From Massilia forsythiae (lineage in GTDB: Bacteria; Pseudomonadota; Gammaproteobacteria; Burkholderiales; Burkholderiaceae_D), in contig NZ_CP051685.1 in assembly GCF_012849555.1 (NCBI RefSeq), positions 2,604,001-2,668,000 on the forward strand: a stretch of DNA of 64,000 bases. The letters are read 5' to 3'. The stretch's first letter is position 1; every line of letters begins with the position of its first letter. Made by a program: the position numbers and the translations under genes. Below the pieces are notes generated by a model. It made no database searches. It was not told where the DNA came from and saw only the letters and a list, made by a program, of their open reading frames with translations. Shown here piece by piece: positions 1-9,138 of the stretch.

Positions 1-453
1 GGCGTCTTCCACGATCACCTGCTGGAAGCGCGCCGTCATGCCCAGTTCCCTGGCGAAGGCGGCGGTCATGATCACCAGCGACAGGCAGTTGCCGGAACGC
101 GCCGCATAGGTCTCGGCCGCAGTCCCGGTGACGCTCGCTTCATAGTCGAGCTTCAGGTCGCGTTTGCTGTACAGCGCGTCGATCAGGCCGCGCTGCAGGC
201 CCCTGGCGCGCAGGTGCGCGGCAAAGGCGGGGCTGCGCAGGTAGGCCCGCATGGCGGGGCTGACGGCGAACAGGCCGGCGGCGCCGACTGGCGCCGAGGG
301 AGGGGCGAAGCCGGCGTCGGCGAACAGGCCGGGCGGCGGCGCGGTATCGCGCGCGGGCAGGGCGGCGCATCCGGCGAACAGGAACGGCGCCAGCACGAGG
401 ATCAGGCGCGCCGGCGCGGTCATCGACGACAAAGGCGGCGGCAGCCATCGCAT
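1..453 (-). CDS. Transglutaminase-like lipoprotein, partial (C-terminus beyond left edge)
   Basis: The first 151 codons of a gene that runs off the left end. The N-terminus is a lipoprotein signal: a hydrophobic stretch ending in LFAGC, so Cys29 is the predicted lipidated residue and the protein is probably membrane-anchored in the envelope. After a Pro/Ala linker comes a region with SGNCLSLVIMTAAFARELG, which resembles the Cys-containing helix of transglutaminase-like (cysteine-protease fold) domains, often joined to TPR repeats in proteobacterial homologues. The start at 453 is chosen because GGGAGGAATC precedes the ATG. It lies 74 nt downstream of the HDOD gene on the same strand. Function beyond the domain type is unknown, and the catalytic His/Asp would be outside the window. 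Confidence 0.7.
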   Translation of the reverse strand, partial: MRWLPPPLSSMTAPARLILVLAPFLFAGCAALPARDTAPPPGLFADAGFAPPSAPVGAAGLFAVSPAMRAYLRSPAFAAHLRARGLQRGLIDALYSKRDLKLDYEASVTGTAAETYAARSGNCLSLVIMTAAFARELGMTARFQQVIVEDA

Positions 454-527
454 GATTCCTCCCTCGGCGGCGCCGGCAGCGGGCCGCCGCTACGAGTATC
501 GGCCGCCGCGCGAGGGAAGTCAAAACC

Positions 528-1394
528 TCAATCGTCGCCGTGGAACGCTTCCAACAGTTCGTCGAACAGCTCGGCGGTTTCCTCGTCGGACAGGCCGAGG
601 TAGGCCAGGGCGCGCGCGCCGCCCTTGTGCCATTCGGGCGATTCGCCGTGGCCCTGGTACTTGCAGATGGCGTTTTCCGCCAGTAGTGCCAGCGCCACCA
701 GCGAGCGCACCGTCGAGGGGCTGCTGGCATCGTCCAGCACCGTGAAATCGTGGTGCTGGAGGATGGCCCAGCCGAGGTCGCCGGACAAGCCCCAGTTGCG
801 CGCCAGCAGGCAGCCGACGGCGGCGTGGTTGGTGCTGTGGCGCGCGTCCTCCAGCGCGGTGAACGAATGTTCGGCGTCGAGCGAGGCGGCGGCGTAGGTG
901 GCGCGGTAGTCGAGGAAGCGGTTCATCAGCAACGGCACGCCGGTGTCGCAGAACAGGCCGAAGGTGTGGGCCACGTCGGCTTCGCCGATGCGCAGGCGGC
1001 GCGACAGGTACACCATCGCCTGGGCGCGCCGGGTCGACACGTCCCAGAAGCTGGCCAGCGCTTCGCTGTCGGCGGGAATCGCCTGGCGCGCCAGCAGGCC
1101 GGTCATCAGCGCGGCGACCTGGTTGATGCCGAGGAACAGGATCGCCTGCTCGATCGACTTGGCCTGGCGCCGCCCGCCGTAGATCGACGAATTGGCCAGC
1201 TTCAGCAGGGCGCCCGACATGCCGACGTCGCTGGCGACGATGCGGCCGATGGCGTCCGGGCTCGGGTCGCTCGATGCCAGTTCACGCTGCAGGTCCGCCA
1301 GCAGGCTGGGACGCGGTGGAATACGGATCGACTTGATCAAGGCGTCGACCGGATCCTCGGCGCCGGGGCGCGCCAGGACGGATGCTGTGCTCAT
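528..1394 (-). CDS. HDOD domain protein
   Basis: A 288-residue protein whose core (about residues 20-215) matches the HDOD fold, a degenerate relative of HD phosphohydrolases. Visible hallmarks are IPPRPSLLADLQREL near the N-terminus, the segment ISNVGMSGALLKLANSS-like (here VASDVGMSGALLKLANSS) and ILFLGINQVAAL. The His-Asp metal-binding pair of true HD enzymes is not apparent, as expected for HDOD. Such proteins usually act in signalling, for example around c-di-GMP, stress or motility, without known catalysis. No partner domain (GGDEF, EAL or receiver) is attached. It is divergent from the DNA glycosylase gene across 166 nt. The family call is firm; the pathway is unknown. Confidence 0.85.
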   Translation of the reverse strand: MSTASVLARPGAEDPVDALIKSIRIPPRPSLLADLQRELASSDPSPDAIGRIVASDVGMSGALLKLANSSIYGGRRQAKSIEQAILFLGINQVAALMTGLLARQAIPADSEALASFWDVSTRRAQAMVYLSRRLRIGEADVAHTFGLFCDTGVPLLMNRFLDYRATYAAASLDAEHSFTALEDARHSTNHAAVGCLLARNWGLSGDLGWAILQHHDFTVLDDASSPSTVRSLVALALLAENAICKYQGHGESPEWHKGGARALAYLGLSDEETAELFDELLEAFHGDD

Positions 1395-1560
1395 GGATGA
1401 AAGAGAAAGAATGATGCCGTAAGGAAATATCGACAGAGTGTAGCACTAACTGCGGCGGCGTGATAGTTGCGCCGGTACATCGACTTCACGTCACGCACCA
1501 AGCTGCACGGGCTGCGCCGGGCGTGCGGCCCGTCGGGTACGGCTGTTGTAGGATGCATAC

Positions 1561-2133
1561 ATGTCTTCTTCTTCCATCCTTGCCGGCATCGATTTTTCGG
1601 CGCCATCCCATGTCGTCGCCCGCCGGATGATCGGCATGACCGTGCTGGTGGACGGCATCGGCGGGCGCATCGTCGAAACCGAGGCGTACGACGGCGAGGA
1701 TCCGGCCTCGCACAGCTTTTCCGGACCGAGCGAGCGCAACATCGCGATGTTCGGCGCACCGGCGCACGCGTACGTGTACCGTTCCTACGGCATCCACTGG
1801 TGCCTGAATTTCGTGTGCCGGGAAGCGGGGCATGGCGCCGGGGTCTTGATCCGCGCGCTGGAACCCGTGGCCGGTCTGCAGACGATGCGGGAAAGGCGCG
1901 CCACCGATGATGAATGGCTGCTGTGTTCCGGACCCGGCAAGCTGTGCCAGGCGCTCGGGGTGACGCGGGCCCTGAACGGGCATCCGCTGGCGCAGCCGCC
2001 GTTCGAGCTGGCGGCCGCGCCGGAGGACATCGAGGTGGTGACCGGACCGCGCATCGGCATCTCGAAGGCGGTCGACGTGCCGTGGCGCTTCGGCCTGAAG
2101 CATTCGCGCTACGTCAGCAAGCCGTTCAAGTGA
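1561..2133 (+). CDS. DNA-3-methyladenine glycosylase (AAG/MPG family)
   Basis: A 190-residue member of the AAG/MPG family of base-excision repair glycosylases, which remove alkylated and deaminated purines. The signature GRIVETEAYDGEDPASHSFSG contains the Glu (residue 41) and Tyr (residue 43) that correspond to the catalytic Glu and intercalating-region Tyr of human AAG. The segment YVYRSYGIHWCLNFVC is also typical. Length fits bacterial family members, which lack the long N-terminus of the mammalian enzyme. The gene stands alone, divergent from the HDOD gene and convergent with the Cache-domain gene. The upstream Shine-Dalgarno is weak (GTAGGATGCATAC before the ATG). Confidence 0.92.
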   Translation: MSSSSILAGIDFSAPSHVVARRMIGMTVLVDGIGGRIVETEAYDGEDPASHSFSGPSERNIAMFGAPAHAYVYRSYGIHWCLNFVCREAGHGAGVLIRALEPVAGLQTMRERRATDDEWLLCSGPGKLCQALGVTRALNGHPLAQPPFELAAAPEDIEVVTGPRIGISKAVDVPWRFGLKHSRYVSKPFK

Positions 2134-2172
2134 CGATCGCGCACGTCTTGTCGCGTTTATTTCTCGTAGCGC

Positions 2173-2634
2173 CTACTTCTTGTAGATGCCGGCTTCCAGC
2201 GTGACGTCGCCGACCTTGTAGATGTACGAGGTCTTCGCTTCGACCTTGCCGTTGGCCGGGTTCTTGAACTTGTAGTCGACCCAGCCCTTGCCCTTGGTCT
2301 TGGCCACGTCCAGGATTTCGCGGCGGAACAGCTTGCCGTCGACGTCGGGCACGTCCAGCAGATCCTTGCCGACCATCGCCGGATTGACCGGATTGGCCAG
2401 CACGACCCCCTTGTTGTCGCGCATTACCAGGTAGAGCGGACCCTCGACGTAGTCCGGGTTCTTGGCATTGATCTGCTTGATCATTTCATCCTTGCCCTTG
2501 GCCTTCATGAAGGCGGCGCCCTTTTCGACCAGGGCGATGGCGTCCTTGTCGGTCGGATCGTTGACGGATGCGAAGGCGAACGTGCAGGCGCCGGCCGTGG
2601 CCAGCAACAGGACGGTGTGTCGTAAGCGGTTCAT
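2173..2634 (-). CDS. Secreted single-Cache domain protein
   Basis: A 153-residue protein with a cleavable-looking signal peptide (about residues 1-22, ending ACTFAFA) followed by one small ligand-binding Cache-type domain. The pattern DKDAIALVEKGAAFMKAKGKDEMI, then YLVMRDNKGVVLANPVNPAMVGKDL, then GWVDYKFKNPANGKVEAKTSYIYKV with a C-terminal beta hairpin, is typical of sCache_2 domains. There is no membrane-spanning helix or signalling domain downstream, so it is a free periplasmic sensor or binding protein rather than a receptor. An ATG with CGAGGAAACTAAACC upstream sets the start. A near-palindromic site lies about 40 nt upstream. The ligand is unknown. Confidence 0.8.
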   Translation of the reverse strand: MNRLRHTVLLLATAGACTFAFASVNDPTDKDAIALVEKGAAFMKAKGKDEMIKQINAKNPDYVEGPLYLVMRDNKGVVLANPVNPAMVGKDLLDVPDVDGKLFRREILDVAKTKGKGWVDYKFKNPANGKVEAKTSYIYKVGDVTLEAGIYKK

Positions 2635-2671
2635 GGTTTAGTTTCCTCGTAAAAATTGTTGACTAAAGGAA

Positions 2672-2694
2672 CTGTAAACACATGTGCTTTACAG
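2672..2694. promoter_or_regulatory. Candidate operator upstream of the Cache gene
   Basis: CTGTAAA (2672-2678) and TTTACAG (2688-2694) are perfect inverted arms around CACATGTG, itself a perfect palindrome, with one extra C. The site lies 38-60 nt upstream of the Cache gene start, where a promoter would be expected. No binding protein can be named from sequence. Confidence 0.35.
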
Positions 2695-2772
2695 CCTTTG
2701 TTTGAGCGCAAAGGCCTGACCCTCTGCGAACGCGCAAGCAACAATTTGTGAGTATTGGTGCGGTGCCGCTGA

Positions 2773-2790
2773 AATTGCGTGATCGCAATT
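2773..2790. promoter_or_regulatory. Candidate operator upstream of the FAD/NAD(P)-MFS operon
   Basis: AATTGCG (2773-2779), spacer TGAT, CGCAATT (2784-2790) is a perfect 7-bp inverted repeat in the otherwise AT-richer divergent region. It lies about 100 nt before the oxidoreductase start. The size and spacing suit a dimeric helix-turn-helix repressor. The regulator is not encoded next to it. Confidence 0.35.
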
Positions 2791-2888
2791 GCATTGTTTC
2801 ACATGTACCTACCATTGATTGCGCATTTTCAGTGTCTCTCCCGCGGGTGTCCCGCTCGCGTCCCCCGTCACGCCAACATGAGGTAACC

Positions 2889-4901
2889 ATGCACAAGATT
2901 GCAATTATCGGATTGGGTCCGCGCGGCCTGTCCGTGTTCGATCGGATCATCGCCTATGCCAGGAACGATACGAGCGCCTCGCCGCTCGAGCTGTATATTT
3001 TCGACGGCAAGGAATTCGGTCCAGGCTGCCACACGACCGATCAGGGATCGCACTTGCTGGTCAATACCGTGGCGTGCCAGATGACCCAGTTTTCCGACGA
3101 TACGGTGCGCGGCGGCGGTCCGCTGCTGTACGGTCCCGCGTTTGCCGACTGGCTCAGCAGCAAGAGCGGCAGCGCGCCGGACGCGCCCGCGGGCCGCGTC
3201 GACATCGACCGCAACGGCTATTATTCGCGCGCCCTGTTCGGCGACTACCTGCGCTGGTGCTTCGATTACGTGAAGAAGCTGGCGCCGCCGCACGTGACGA
3301 TCTACCTGCACAATTTTTCGACGGTCGAAGACCTCGAATGGAAGGGCGGCGGCTGGCAGGTGTCGTACGACGGCCAGGGCTACCTCGCCGACTTCGTGTT
3401 CCTGACCACCGGCCACGCGCGCAAGGTGCCCACCGAACGCGAGCGCGAGCTGATGAGCAAGGTGGAAGCGGGGCGCATGCGCAATCCGCGCCTGCAGCTG
3501 GTGCTCGAACCCTACCCGATCCGCAACGCGGTGTCGGGCGTGACCGAGCGCGACACGGTGGCGATCGAAGGCATCGGCCTGACCACCTTCGACCTGCTGG
3601 CCCAGCTGACCAGCGCGCGCGGCGGCGCGTTCGAGCCGTGCGGGAAGACGGAGCCGGCCGGGCGCCTGCGCTACCGTCCCTCGGGCAAGGAGCCGCGCAT
3701 CCTGCTGTATGCGCGCTCCGGGCTGCCGCTGACGGCGCGCGCGGCCAACCAGAAGGGCGTGTTCGGCCAGTACAAGGCCAAGTTCCTGACCCTGGCCAAG
3801 GTCGAGGAACTGCGCGCCGCGACGCCCGGCGGCCAGCTCGATTTCCAGCGGCAGATCATGCCGCTGCTGCTGTGCGACATGCAGTTCGCCTACTACTTCT
3901 CCTACCTGCACCAGCGCCACGACCGGCTCACCGCGCTGGTGTTCAGCAACGAGTTCCTGGCCGCCGACAGCGCCGCGGCGCGCCAGACCCTGATCGACAA
4001 GCGCGTGCCGCGCCGCGACCAGCTGTCGTGGGAGGCGATGGTCAACCCGGTCCCGGCGCGCGCGCTGCAGAGCCGGCGCCAGTACGACGACTGGCTGCGC
4101 GGCTACCTGTGGCGCGACGTCGAGCAGGCCCTGCTCGGCAACCTGAACAGCCCGGTGAAGTCGGCCTGCGACGTGCTGCGCGACGTGCGCGACGTGATCC
4201 GCAGCGCGATCGACTTCGCCGGCCTGACCGAAGAGTCGCACCGCTGGCTGCTGGGCGAATTCCTGCCGATCATGAACCGGCTGGCGGTGGGACCGCCGAA
4301 GGAACGCATCCAGCAACTGCTGGCGCTGATGGACGCCGGCGTGGTCAGCGCCGACTTCGGCCCCGGCGCGCGCGGCGTGTACGACGAGGACGCCGGCTGC
4401 TTCGTGGTGCGCGACCACTGGGGCGGCAGCGAGCAGGCCAACGTGCTGGTGCGCGCGCGCGCCTCGCTGCCGGGGCCGCTGGAAGACCGCTCGCCGCTGA
4501 TGCGCAAGATGGTCAAGCGCGGCATCGTCAAGCCGTTCATGAACGGCGCCTTCCATCCGGGCGGGATCACGGTCGACCGCAACATGAACGTGGTCGGCGC
4601 CGACAGCGCCGTGCAGGACACCCTGTGGGCACTCGGCACCCTGGTCGAAGGCTGCAAGTTCTACACCTTCGTGCTGCCCCGTCCGGGCGCGAACTCGACC
4701 ACCATGGTCGATGCCGGCCGCGCGGTCGGGCGCATGATGGAAGCGATCGCGCAGCGCGACCGCCAGGACGAGGCGCTGCCGGCCATGGACGGGCCGGCGC
4801 CGGCGCTCGCCGCCGGGCCCGCGGCGCCGGCCTGCGCGTTCGACGCCTGGCCGCAGCAGGCCGGCGCCCCGCTGCCCGCCAACGACCTGGCCGCGGCCTG
4901 A
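2889..4901 (+). CDS. FAD/NAD(P)-binding oxidoreductase (NAD_binding_9 type)
   Basis: A 670-residue flavoprotein. It opens with the dinucleotide-binding strand-turn-helix IAIIGLGPRGLSVFDRI (residues 4-20) and continues with GPGCHTTDQGSHLLVNTVACQM, as in the NAD_binding_9/COG4529 family of uncharacterised flavin oxidoreductases distantly related to N-hydroxylating monooxygenases. Around residues 580-620 the motif WALGTLVEGCKFYTFVLPRPGAN looks like the C-terminal FAD-domain segment. The last 40 residues are Ala/Pro-rich and probably disordered. The start at 2889 follows GAGGTAACC; an in-frame 47-codon extension upstream has no protein-like character. Four nt separate it from the MFS gene, so the two form an operon and the enzyme may make or modify the exported compound. 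Substrate unknown. Confidence 0.8.
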   Translation: MHKIAIIGLGPRGLSVFDRIIAYARNDTSASPLELYIFDGKEFGPGCHTTDQGSHLLVNTVACQMTQFSDDTVRGGGPLLYGPAFADWLSSKSGSAPDAPAGRVDIDRNGYYSRALFGDYLRWCFDYVKKLAPPHVTIYLHNFSTVEDLEWKGGGWQVSYDGQGYLADFVFLTTGHARKVPTERERELMSKVEAGRMRNPRLQLVLEPYPIRNAVSGVTERDTVAIEGIGLTTFDLLAQLTSARGGAFEPCGKTEPAGRLRYRPSGKEPRILLYARSGLPLTARAANQKGVFGQYKAKFLTLAKVEELRAATPGGQLDFQRQIMPLLLCDMQFAYYFSYLHQRHDRLTALVFSNEFLAADSAAARQTLIDKRVPRRDQLSWEAMVNPVPARALQSRRQYDDWLRGYLWRDVEQALLGNLNSPVKSACDVLRDVRDVIRSAIDFAGLTEESHRWLLGEFLPIMNRLAVGPPKERIQQLLALMDAGVVSADFGPGARGVYDEDAGCFVVRDHWGGSEQANVLVRARASLPGPLEDRSPLMRKMVKRGIVKPFMNGAFHPGGITVDRNMNVVGADSAVQDTLWALGTLVEGCKFYTFVLPRPGANSTTMVDAGRAVGRMMEAIAQRDRQDEALPAMDGPAPALAAGPAAPACAFDAWPQQAGAPLPANDLAAA

Positions 4902-4905
4902 ATCC

Positions 4906-6147
4906 ATGGGCGGATGGCGCAATCGTGCGGCCGGGGCGGTTCCCGGCCTGTGCGGCATGGCGGCCACGCTGACCGGGGTCGGCGTGGCCCGCTTCGCGTA
5001 CGCCGCGATCCTGCCGGTGCTGGTGCAGCAGGGCTGGTTCGGGCGCGCCGCCGCGGGCCACCTGGGCGCGGCCAACCTGGCCGGCTACCTGCTCGGCATC
5101 GGCGTGGCGGCCGTGCTGGCCGGGCGCTGCGCCCCGGGCCGGCAGGTGCGCTGGTCGATGCTGCTGTGCGCACTGAGCCTGTTCGCCTGCGCCTGGCGCG
5201 GCGGCGGCATGCCCTGGTTCCTGTTCTGGCGCGTGGTGGCCGGGGCTTGCGGCGCGATCCTGATGGTGCAGGCGCCGGTGCTGATCCTGCCGCGCGTGGC
5301 GGCGGCGCGGCGCGGCCGCGTGGCCGGGCTGATCTTCTCGGGCGTCGGCCTGGGCATCGTCGCCGCCGCTACCGTGGTGCCGGCGCTGGCCGCGCACGGC
5401 CTGGCGCTGGCGTGGCTGGGGCTGGGCGGCATCTGCGCGCTGCTGACGGCCGCGTCCTGGCGCTACTGGGGCGGGCTGCCGGCGCCCGCGCCTGCGTCCG
5501 TGCCGGCCGCGCCGGCCGCGTCCCAGGGCGATGCGACCGGCTCCCGGCATGGCTGGTCCGCACCCATCCTGCTGCTGTGCCTCGCCTACACACTGAACGC
5601 GGTCGGCTACCTCCCGCACACGCTGTTCTGGGCCGACTACATCACACGCGAGCTGCACCGGCCGCTGGCCGCCGCCGGCTTCTTCTGGGGCTGCTTCGGC
5701 CTCGGCGCCGCCTGCGGACCCTACCTCACCGGCGTGCTGGCCGACCGCTTCGGCCTGGCGCGCACGCTGGGGATCGGCTTCGCGCTGAAGGCAGTCGGCG
5801 TGGCCTTGCCGCTGCTGGCGAGCGGCGCCCCGGCCCTGCTGGTATCGTCGGTGCTGGTCGGCTTCTTCTCGCCGGGGATCGTCGGCGCCGCTTCCAGCTA
5901 CGCCCTCGAGATCGGCGGCGTGGCGCGCCACCGCCGCAACTGGATGGCGATGAACCTGTGCTTTTCGCTGGCCCAGGCCGGCGGCGCCAGCATGATGACG
6001 GCGTTGATGGAAGGACGGGCCTCGTATGCGATCCTGTTCTGGATCAGCGCCGGCGCGCTGGCGCTGTCGGCGCTGTGCATCGTCGCCATCGCCGCGTGGC
6101 GGCGCAGGCAGGTGCCGGAAGGGGAGTTGGCGCCGGTGGTGGCGTGA
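4906..6147 (+). CDS. YbfB/YjiJ-family MFS transporter
   Basis: A 413-residue inner-membrane carrier with about 12 hydrophobic helices. The N-terminal part GVGVARFAYAAILPVLVQQGWF followed by AGHLGAANLAGYLLG is characteristic of the YbfB/YjiJ subfamily of the major facilitator superfamily. A central cytoplasmic loop rich in Pro/Ala (about residues 187-207) separates the two six-helix halves, and the second half begins ILLLCLAYTLNAVGYLPHTLFW. It follows the flavoprotein gene by 4 nt and is almost certainly co-transcribed. The transported substrate is not known for this subfamily; export of a product of the neighbouring oxidoreductase is an inference. Confidence 0.88.
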   Translation: MGGWRNRAAGAVPGLCGMAATLTGVGVARFAYAAILPVLVQQGWFGRAAAGHLGAANLAGYLLGIGVAAVLAGRCAPGRQVRWSMLLCALSLFACAWRGGGMPWFLFWRVVAGACGAILMVQAPVLILPRVAAARRGRVAGLIFSGVGLGIVAAATVVPALAAHGLALAWLGLGGICALLTAASWRYWGGLPAPAPASVPAAPAASQGDATGSRHGWSAPILLLCLAYTLNAVGYLPHTLFWADYITRELHRPLAAAGFFWGCFGLGAACGPYLTGVLADRFGLARTLGIGFALKAVGVALPLLASGAPALLVSSVLVGFFSPGIVGAASSYALEIGGVARHRRNWMAMNLCFSLAQAGGASMMTALMEGRASYAILFWISAGALALSALCIVAIAAWRRRQVPEGELAPVVA

Positions 6148-6204
6148 AGGAAGGGCGGTAGCGTCAAGGCAGCGGCGCCGCGGGATGGCGCCGCTGCCGT
6201 TTTC

Positions 6205-7986
6205 TCAACCGCGCCTGCCGCGGGCGCGCGCCTGGCGGCCCTGGTTGCGGTCTAGCTGGTCCTGCTGCTGGTCCTGCTTCCGGTGCTGGTTACGGCTCTG
6301 GTCGGGCAGGGCGCGGCGCGCTGCGCGCATCGGGCTGTCGTGGCCGCGCCGCTCGGCCGGCAGCGCGAACGACGATGCTTCTTCTTCCACCGGCGCCGCC
6401 GGCAGCGCGCCGTCCGTCTCCACCGCATGTTCCGCCTCCGCTCCTTCGATCTGGAAGATCGAGATCGCGCGCGCCAGGTTGACGGTCTGCTCGTGCAGGC
6501 TGGCCGCCGCGGCCGCCGCCTGCTCGACCAGCGCGGCGTTCTGCTGGGTCATGTCGTCCATCTGCCCGACCGCGCGGTTGACTTCGACGATGCCGTCGGC
6601 CTGCTCGTCGCTGGCCACGCTGATGCGGCTGATGATGTCGTTCACCTGCTGCACCGACGCCACCACGCTGCCCATGCTGGCGCCGGCCTCGTTGACCGAG
6701 GCGCTGCCGTTGTCGATGATCGCCACCGAATCGGCGATCAGCGCCTTGATCTCCTTGGCCGCCGACGCCGAGCGCTGCGCCAGCGTGCGCACTTCGGACG
6801 CCACCACCGCGAAGCCGCGGCCCTGCTCGCCGGCGCGCGCTGCTTCCACCGCCGCGTTCAGCGCCAGGATATTGGTCTGGAACGAGATGCCGTCGATGAC
6901 GCCGATGATCTCGACGATCTTGCGCGAGCTGGCGCGGATCGATTCCATGGTGTTCACCGCGCGGTCGACCGCGGCGCCGCCGCTGGCCGCCAGCTGGCTG
7001 GCCTCGGCCGCCAGCCCGGTCGCCAGGCGCGCGCTCTCGGCGTTCTTCTTGACCGCCTGGGTCAGCGTTTCCACCGCGCTGGCGGTCTCTTCGAGCGAAC
7101 CGGCCTGCATCTCAGTGCGCGCCGACAGGTCCAGGTTGCCGCTGGCGATTTCCTTCGAGGCGGTGTCGATCGAGCGCACCGAGCCGGTGATGCTGCGCAG
7201 GGTCGTGTTCAGGGTCGCGATCGTGTGGTCGAGCGCGCGCGAGGCTTCGGCGATCTCGTCGCGGCCGTCGTTGGCGGCCACGCTGGTCAGCCGGCCCTCG
7301 GCCAGGTCGCCCACCACCGCCGAGATGACCTGGATGTCCTTCAGCATGGCGCGCCGCACCAGCATGGTCACCCCCAGCGACAGTACGATCGACAGCAGTA
7401 CCAGCGCCGCCATGGTCATGCCGAGCTCGTGGAACTCGTCCTTGGCGTCGCCGTGCGCCTGCGTACTCAGGTCGCGTTCCAGCGTCGCCAGCTGGGCCAG
7501 GTTGGCGTTCAGCGTCAGGAAGCGTTTTTCCGCGGTCTGCATGGCGCCGGTGGCGGTCGACTGGTCGAGCTGGGCCAGGTCGATGCAATCCTTGACGCTT
7601 TTATGGTACACCGCCAGCGCCGCGCCGGAGGCGTCGATCAGCTTGCGCTCGGCCGGTTCGGCCACCCTGGCCAGGTCCGTCAGCCGGGCCTGGATCGCCT
7701 CGTGCTTCCTGGCGATGTCGGCGGTCATGGCCTTGATGCGGTCGTCGGAAAAGCTGCCGGCCATCGAGGCCAGCAGCTGGTAGATGCTGGCATGCGCGTA
7801 CTTGGCGTCGCCGGCGATGTCGGCCGCCGCCTGCAGGCGCGCGGCGCGTACCTGCACCATGTTTTCCAGCGATGCGTTCTGGCGCACCATGCCGTAATAC
7901 GCCGCGCCCGACAGCAGCAGCAGCAACAGCAGCACCAGGGACGGCGCCAGCAACAGTTTGGGACCGATCCGCAATTTCTTGAGCAT
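6205..7986 (-). CDS. Methyl-accepting chemotaxis protein
   Basis: A 593-residue chemoreceptor. A first membrane helix (about residues 8-30) precedes a periplasmic four-helix-bundle type sensor region of about 155 residues. A second helix ([20 protein letters not shown]) is followed by HAMP and the long cytoplasmic coiled coil. The signalling tip [20 protein letters not shown] and [20 protein letters not shown] are the diagnostic MCP motifs, and the second methylation helix contains [14 protein letters not shown]. The tail is a basic Arg/Gln-rich extension without a CheB/CheR docking pentapeptide. The start at 7986 has AAGAGGAAGAC upstream; a 26-codon extension is open but lacks such a site. 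It is an orphan receptor with no che genes nearby, and the ligand is unknown. Confidence 0.93.
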   Translation of the reverse strand: MLKKLRIGPKLLLAPSLVLLLLLLLSGAAYYGMVRQNASLENMVQVRAARLQAAADIAGDAKYAHASIYQLLASMAGSFSDDRIKAMTADIARKHEAIQARLTDLARVAEPAERKLIDASGAALAVYHKSVKDCIDLAQLDQSTATGAMQTAEKRFLTLNANLAQLATLERDLSTQAHGDAKDEFHELGMTMAALVLLSIVLSLGVTMLVRRAMLKDIQVISAVVGDLAEGRLTSVAANDGRDEIAEASRALDHTIATLNTTLRSITGSVRSIDTASKEIASGNLDLSARTEMQAGSLEETASAVETLTQAVKKNAESARLATGLAAEASQLAASGGAAVDRAVNTMESIRASSRKIVEIIGVIDGISFQTNILALNAAVEAARAGEQGRGFAVVASEVRTLAQRSASAAKEIKALIADSVAIIDNGSASVNEAGASMGSVVASVQQVNDIISRISVASDEQADGIVEVNRAVGQMDDMTQQNAALVEQAAAAAASLHEQTVNLARAISIFQIEGAEAEHAVETDGALPAAPVEEEASSFALPAERRGHDSPMRAARRALPDQSRNQHRKQDQQQDQLDRNQGRQARARGRRG

Positions 7987-8114
7987 GTCTTCCTCTTGGA
8001 AAAAGTTTCTTACGGGCATTTGATACGGTATGCCGGGCGGGGGTGGCCAGGCTTGCGCTGTCACAAGAAGGGGTAAAATGCGCGATTTCCACGCTTATCC
8101 AGAGGTAGAACAAT

Positions 8115-8966
8115 ATGAGGTTAGTTCGCTACGGCCGCCCCGGCAAAGAAAAGCCCGGCCTGTTCGATGAAGAAGGCCGCCTGCGCTCGCTGGCCGGCGT
8201 GATCGACGATATCGACGCCTCGGTGCTGTCGGAAAAGGCCTTGCGCAAGCTGGCCAGGGTCGACTGGAAGACGCTGCCGCTGGTGCGCGGCAACCCACGC
8301 TTCGGCGTGCCGGTCAAGGGCGTCGGCAAGTTCATCGGTATCGGCATGAATTACTCGGACCACGCGGCCGAAGTCGGGGCGCCGATCCCGCCGGAACCGA
8401 TCCTGTTCATGAAGGCGACCAGCTCGCTGTCCGGCCCGGACGATCCGGTCCAGCTGCCGCCGGGCTCGAAGAAGACCGACTGGGAAGTGGAACTGGGCGT
8501 GGTGATCGGCGAGCGCGCCCGATACGTCAGCGAAGCGGACGCCCTGAAGTACGTGGCCGGCTATTGCGTCGTCAACGACGTCTCCGAGCGCGCCTACCAG
8601 TTCGAGCTGGGTTCGCAGTGGGACAAGGGCAAGGGCTGCGACACCTTCGGCCCGGTCGGCCCGTTCCTGGTGACCAAGGACGAGATTTTCGACGTGCAGG
8701 ACCTCGACCTGTACCTGGAACTCAACGGCAAGCGCATGCAGACCGGGAACACGTCGAACATGATCTTCACGGTGGCGCAGATCGTCAGCTACCTGTCGCG
8801 CTTCATGACGCTGGAGCCGGGCGACATCATCAGTACCGGCACCCCGCCGGGCGTGGGTTTCGGCCGCACGCCGCAGCGCTTCCTCAAGAAGGGCGACCAG
8901 CTGCGCCTGGGCATCGCCGGCCTGGGCGAGCAGCAGCAGGAAGTGCTCGCCTTTCCCAAGCCGTGA
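8115..8966 (+). CDS. Fumarylacetoacetate hydrolase family protein
   Basis: A 283-residue FAH-family enzyme. The N-terminal lid region (1-70) is followed by the core with GIGMNYSDHAAEVGAPIPPEP, the metal-binding segment KTDWEVELGVVIG, VVNDVSERAYQ and the C-terminal GDIISTGTPPGVGFG. These give the Glu/Glu/Asp metal site of FAHD1-like hydrolases and decarboxylases acting on acylpyruvates, oxaloacetate or hydroxyhepta-diene-dioates. The family cannot be resolved to one reaction from sequence alone. It stands alone between the divergent chemoreceptor gene and the beta-galactosidase. RBS-like CCAGAGGTAG precedes the ATG by a few nucleotides. Confidence 0.9.
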   Translation: MRLVRYGRPGKEKPGLFDEEGRLRSLAGVIDDIDASVLSEKALRKLARVDWKTLPLVRGNPRFGVPVKGVGKFIGIGMNYSDHAAEVGAPIPPEPILFMKATSSLSGPDDPVQLPPGSKKTDWEVELGVVIGERARYVSEADALKYVAGYCVVNDVSERAYQFELGSQWDKGKGCDTFGPVGPFLVTKDEIFDVQDLDLYLELNGKRMQTGNTSNMIFTVAQIVSYLSRFMTLEPGDIISTGTPPGVGFGRTPQRFLKKGDQLRLGIAGLGEQQQEVLAFPKP

Positions 8967-8993
8967 ACGGGATGGATCGCTGACGTTCGAGAA

Positions 8994-9008
8994 TGTTAGC
9001 GATCAACA
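8994..9008. promoter_or_regulatory. Candidate LacI-family operator, distal
   Basis: TGTTAGCGATCAACA carries an intact left half of the TGTTAGCGCTAACA palindrome that many LacI/GalR-family regulators use in Gram-negative bacteria, with a degenerate right half. It lies about 215 nt before the GH2 gene and pairs with the better site at 9139-9152. Confidence 0.35.
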
Positions 9009-9138
9009 ATCGTGTTATCGGAAGCGCTGTGCGGCACCGGGAAACGATCGATGCATGGTCGGGAGCCGGCGTCCACGGTGGCAAGTCGAGACGACGCTGC
9101 GGTTGACGGTGCTGTCTCGATGACAATACACTCCAGGG

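Noticed and set aside
6283-8076. A 597-codon plus-strand frame opposite the chemoreceptor
   Set aside because: Same antisense artefact; the minus strand has an unmistakable MCP signalling domain.
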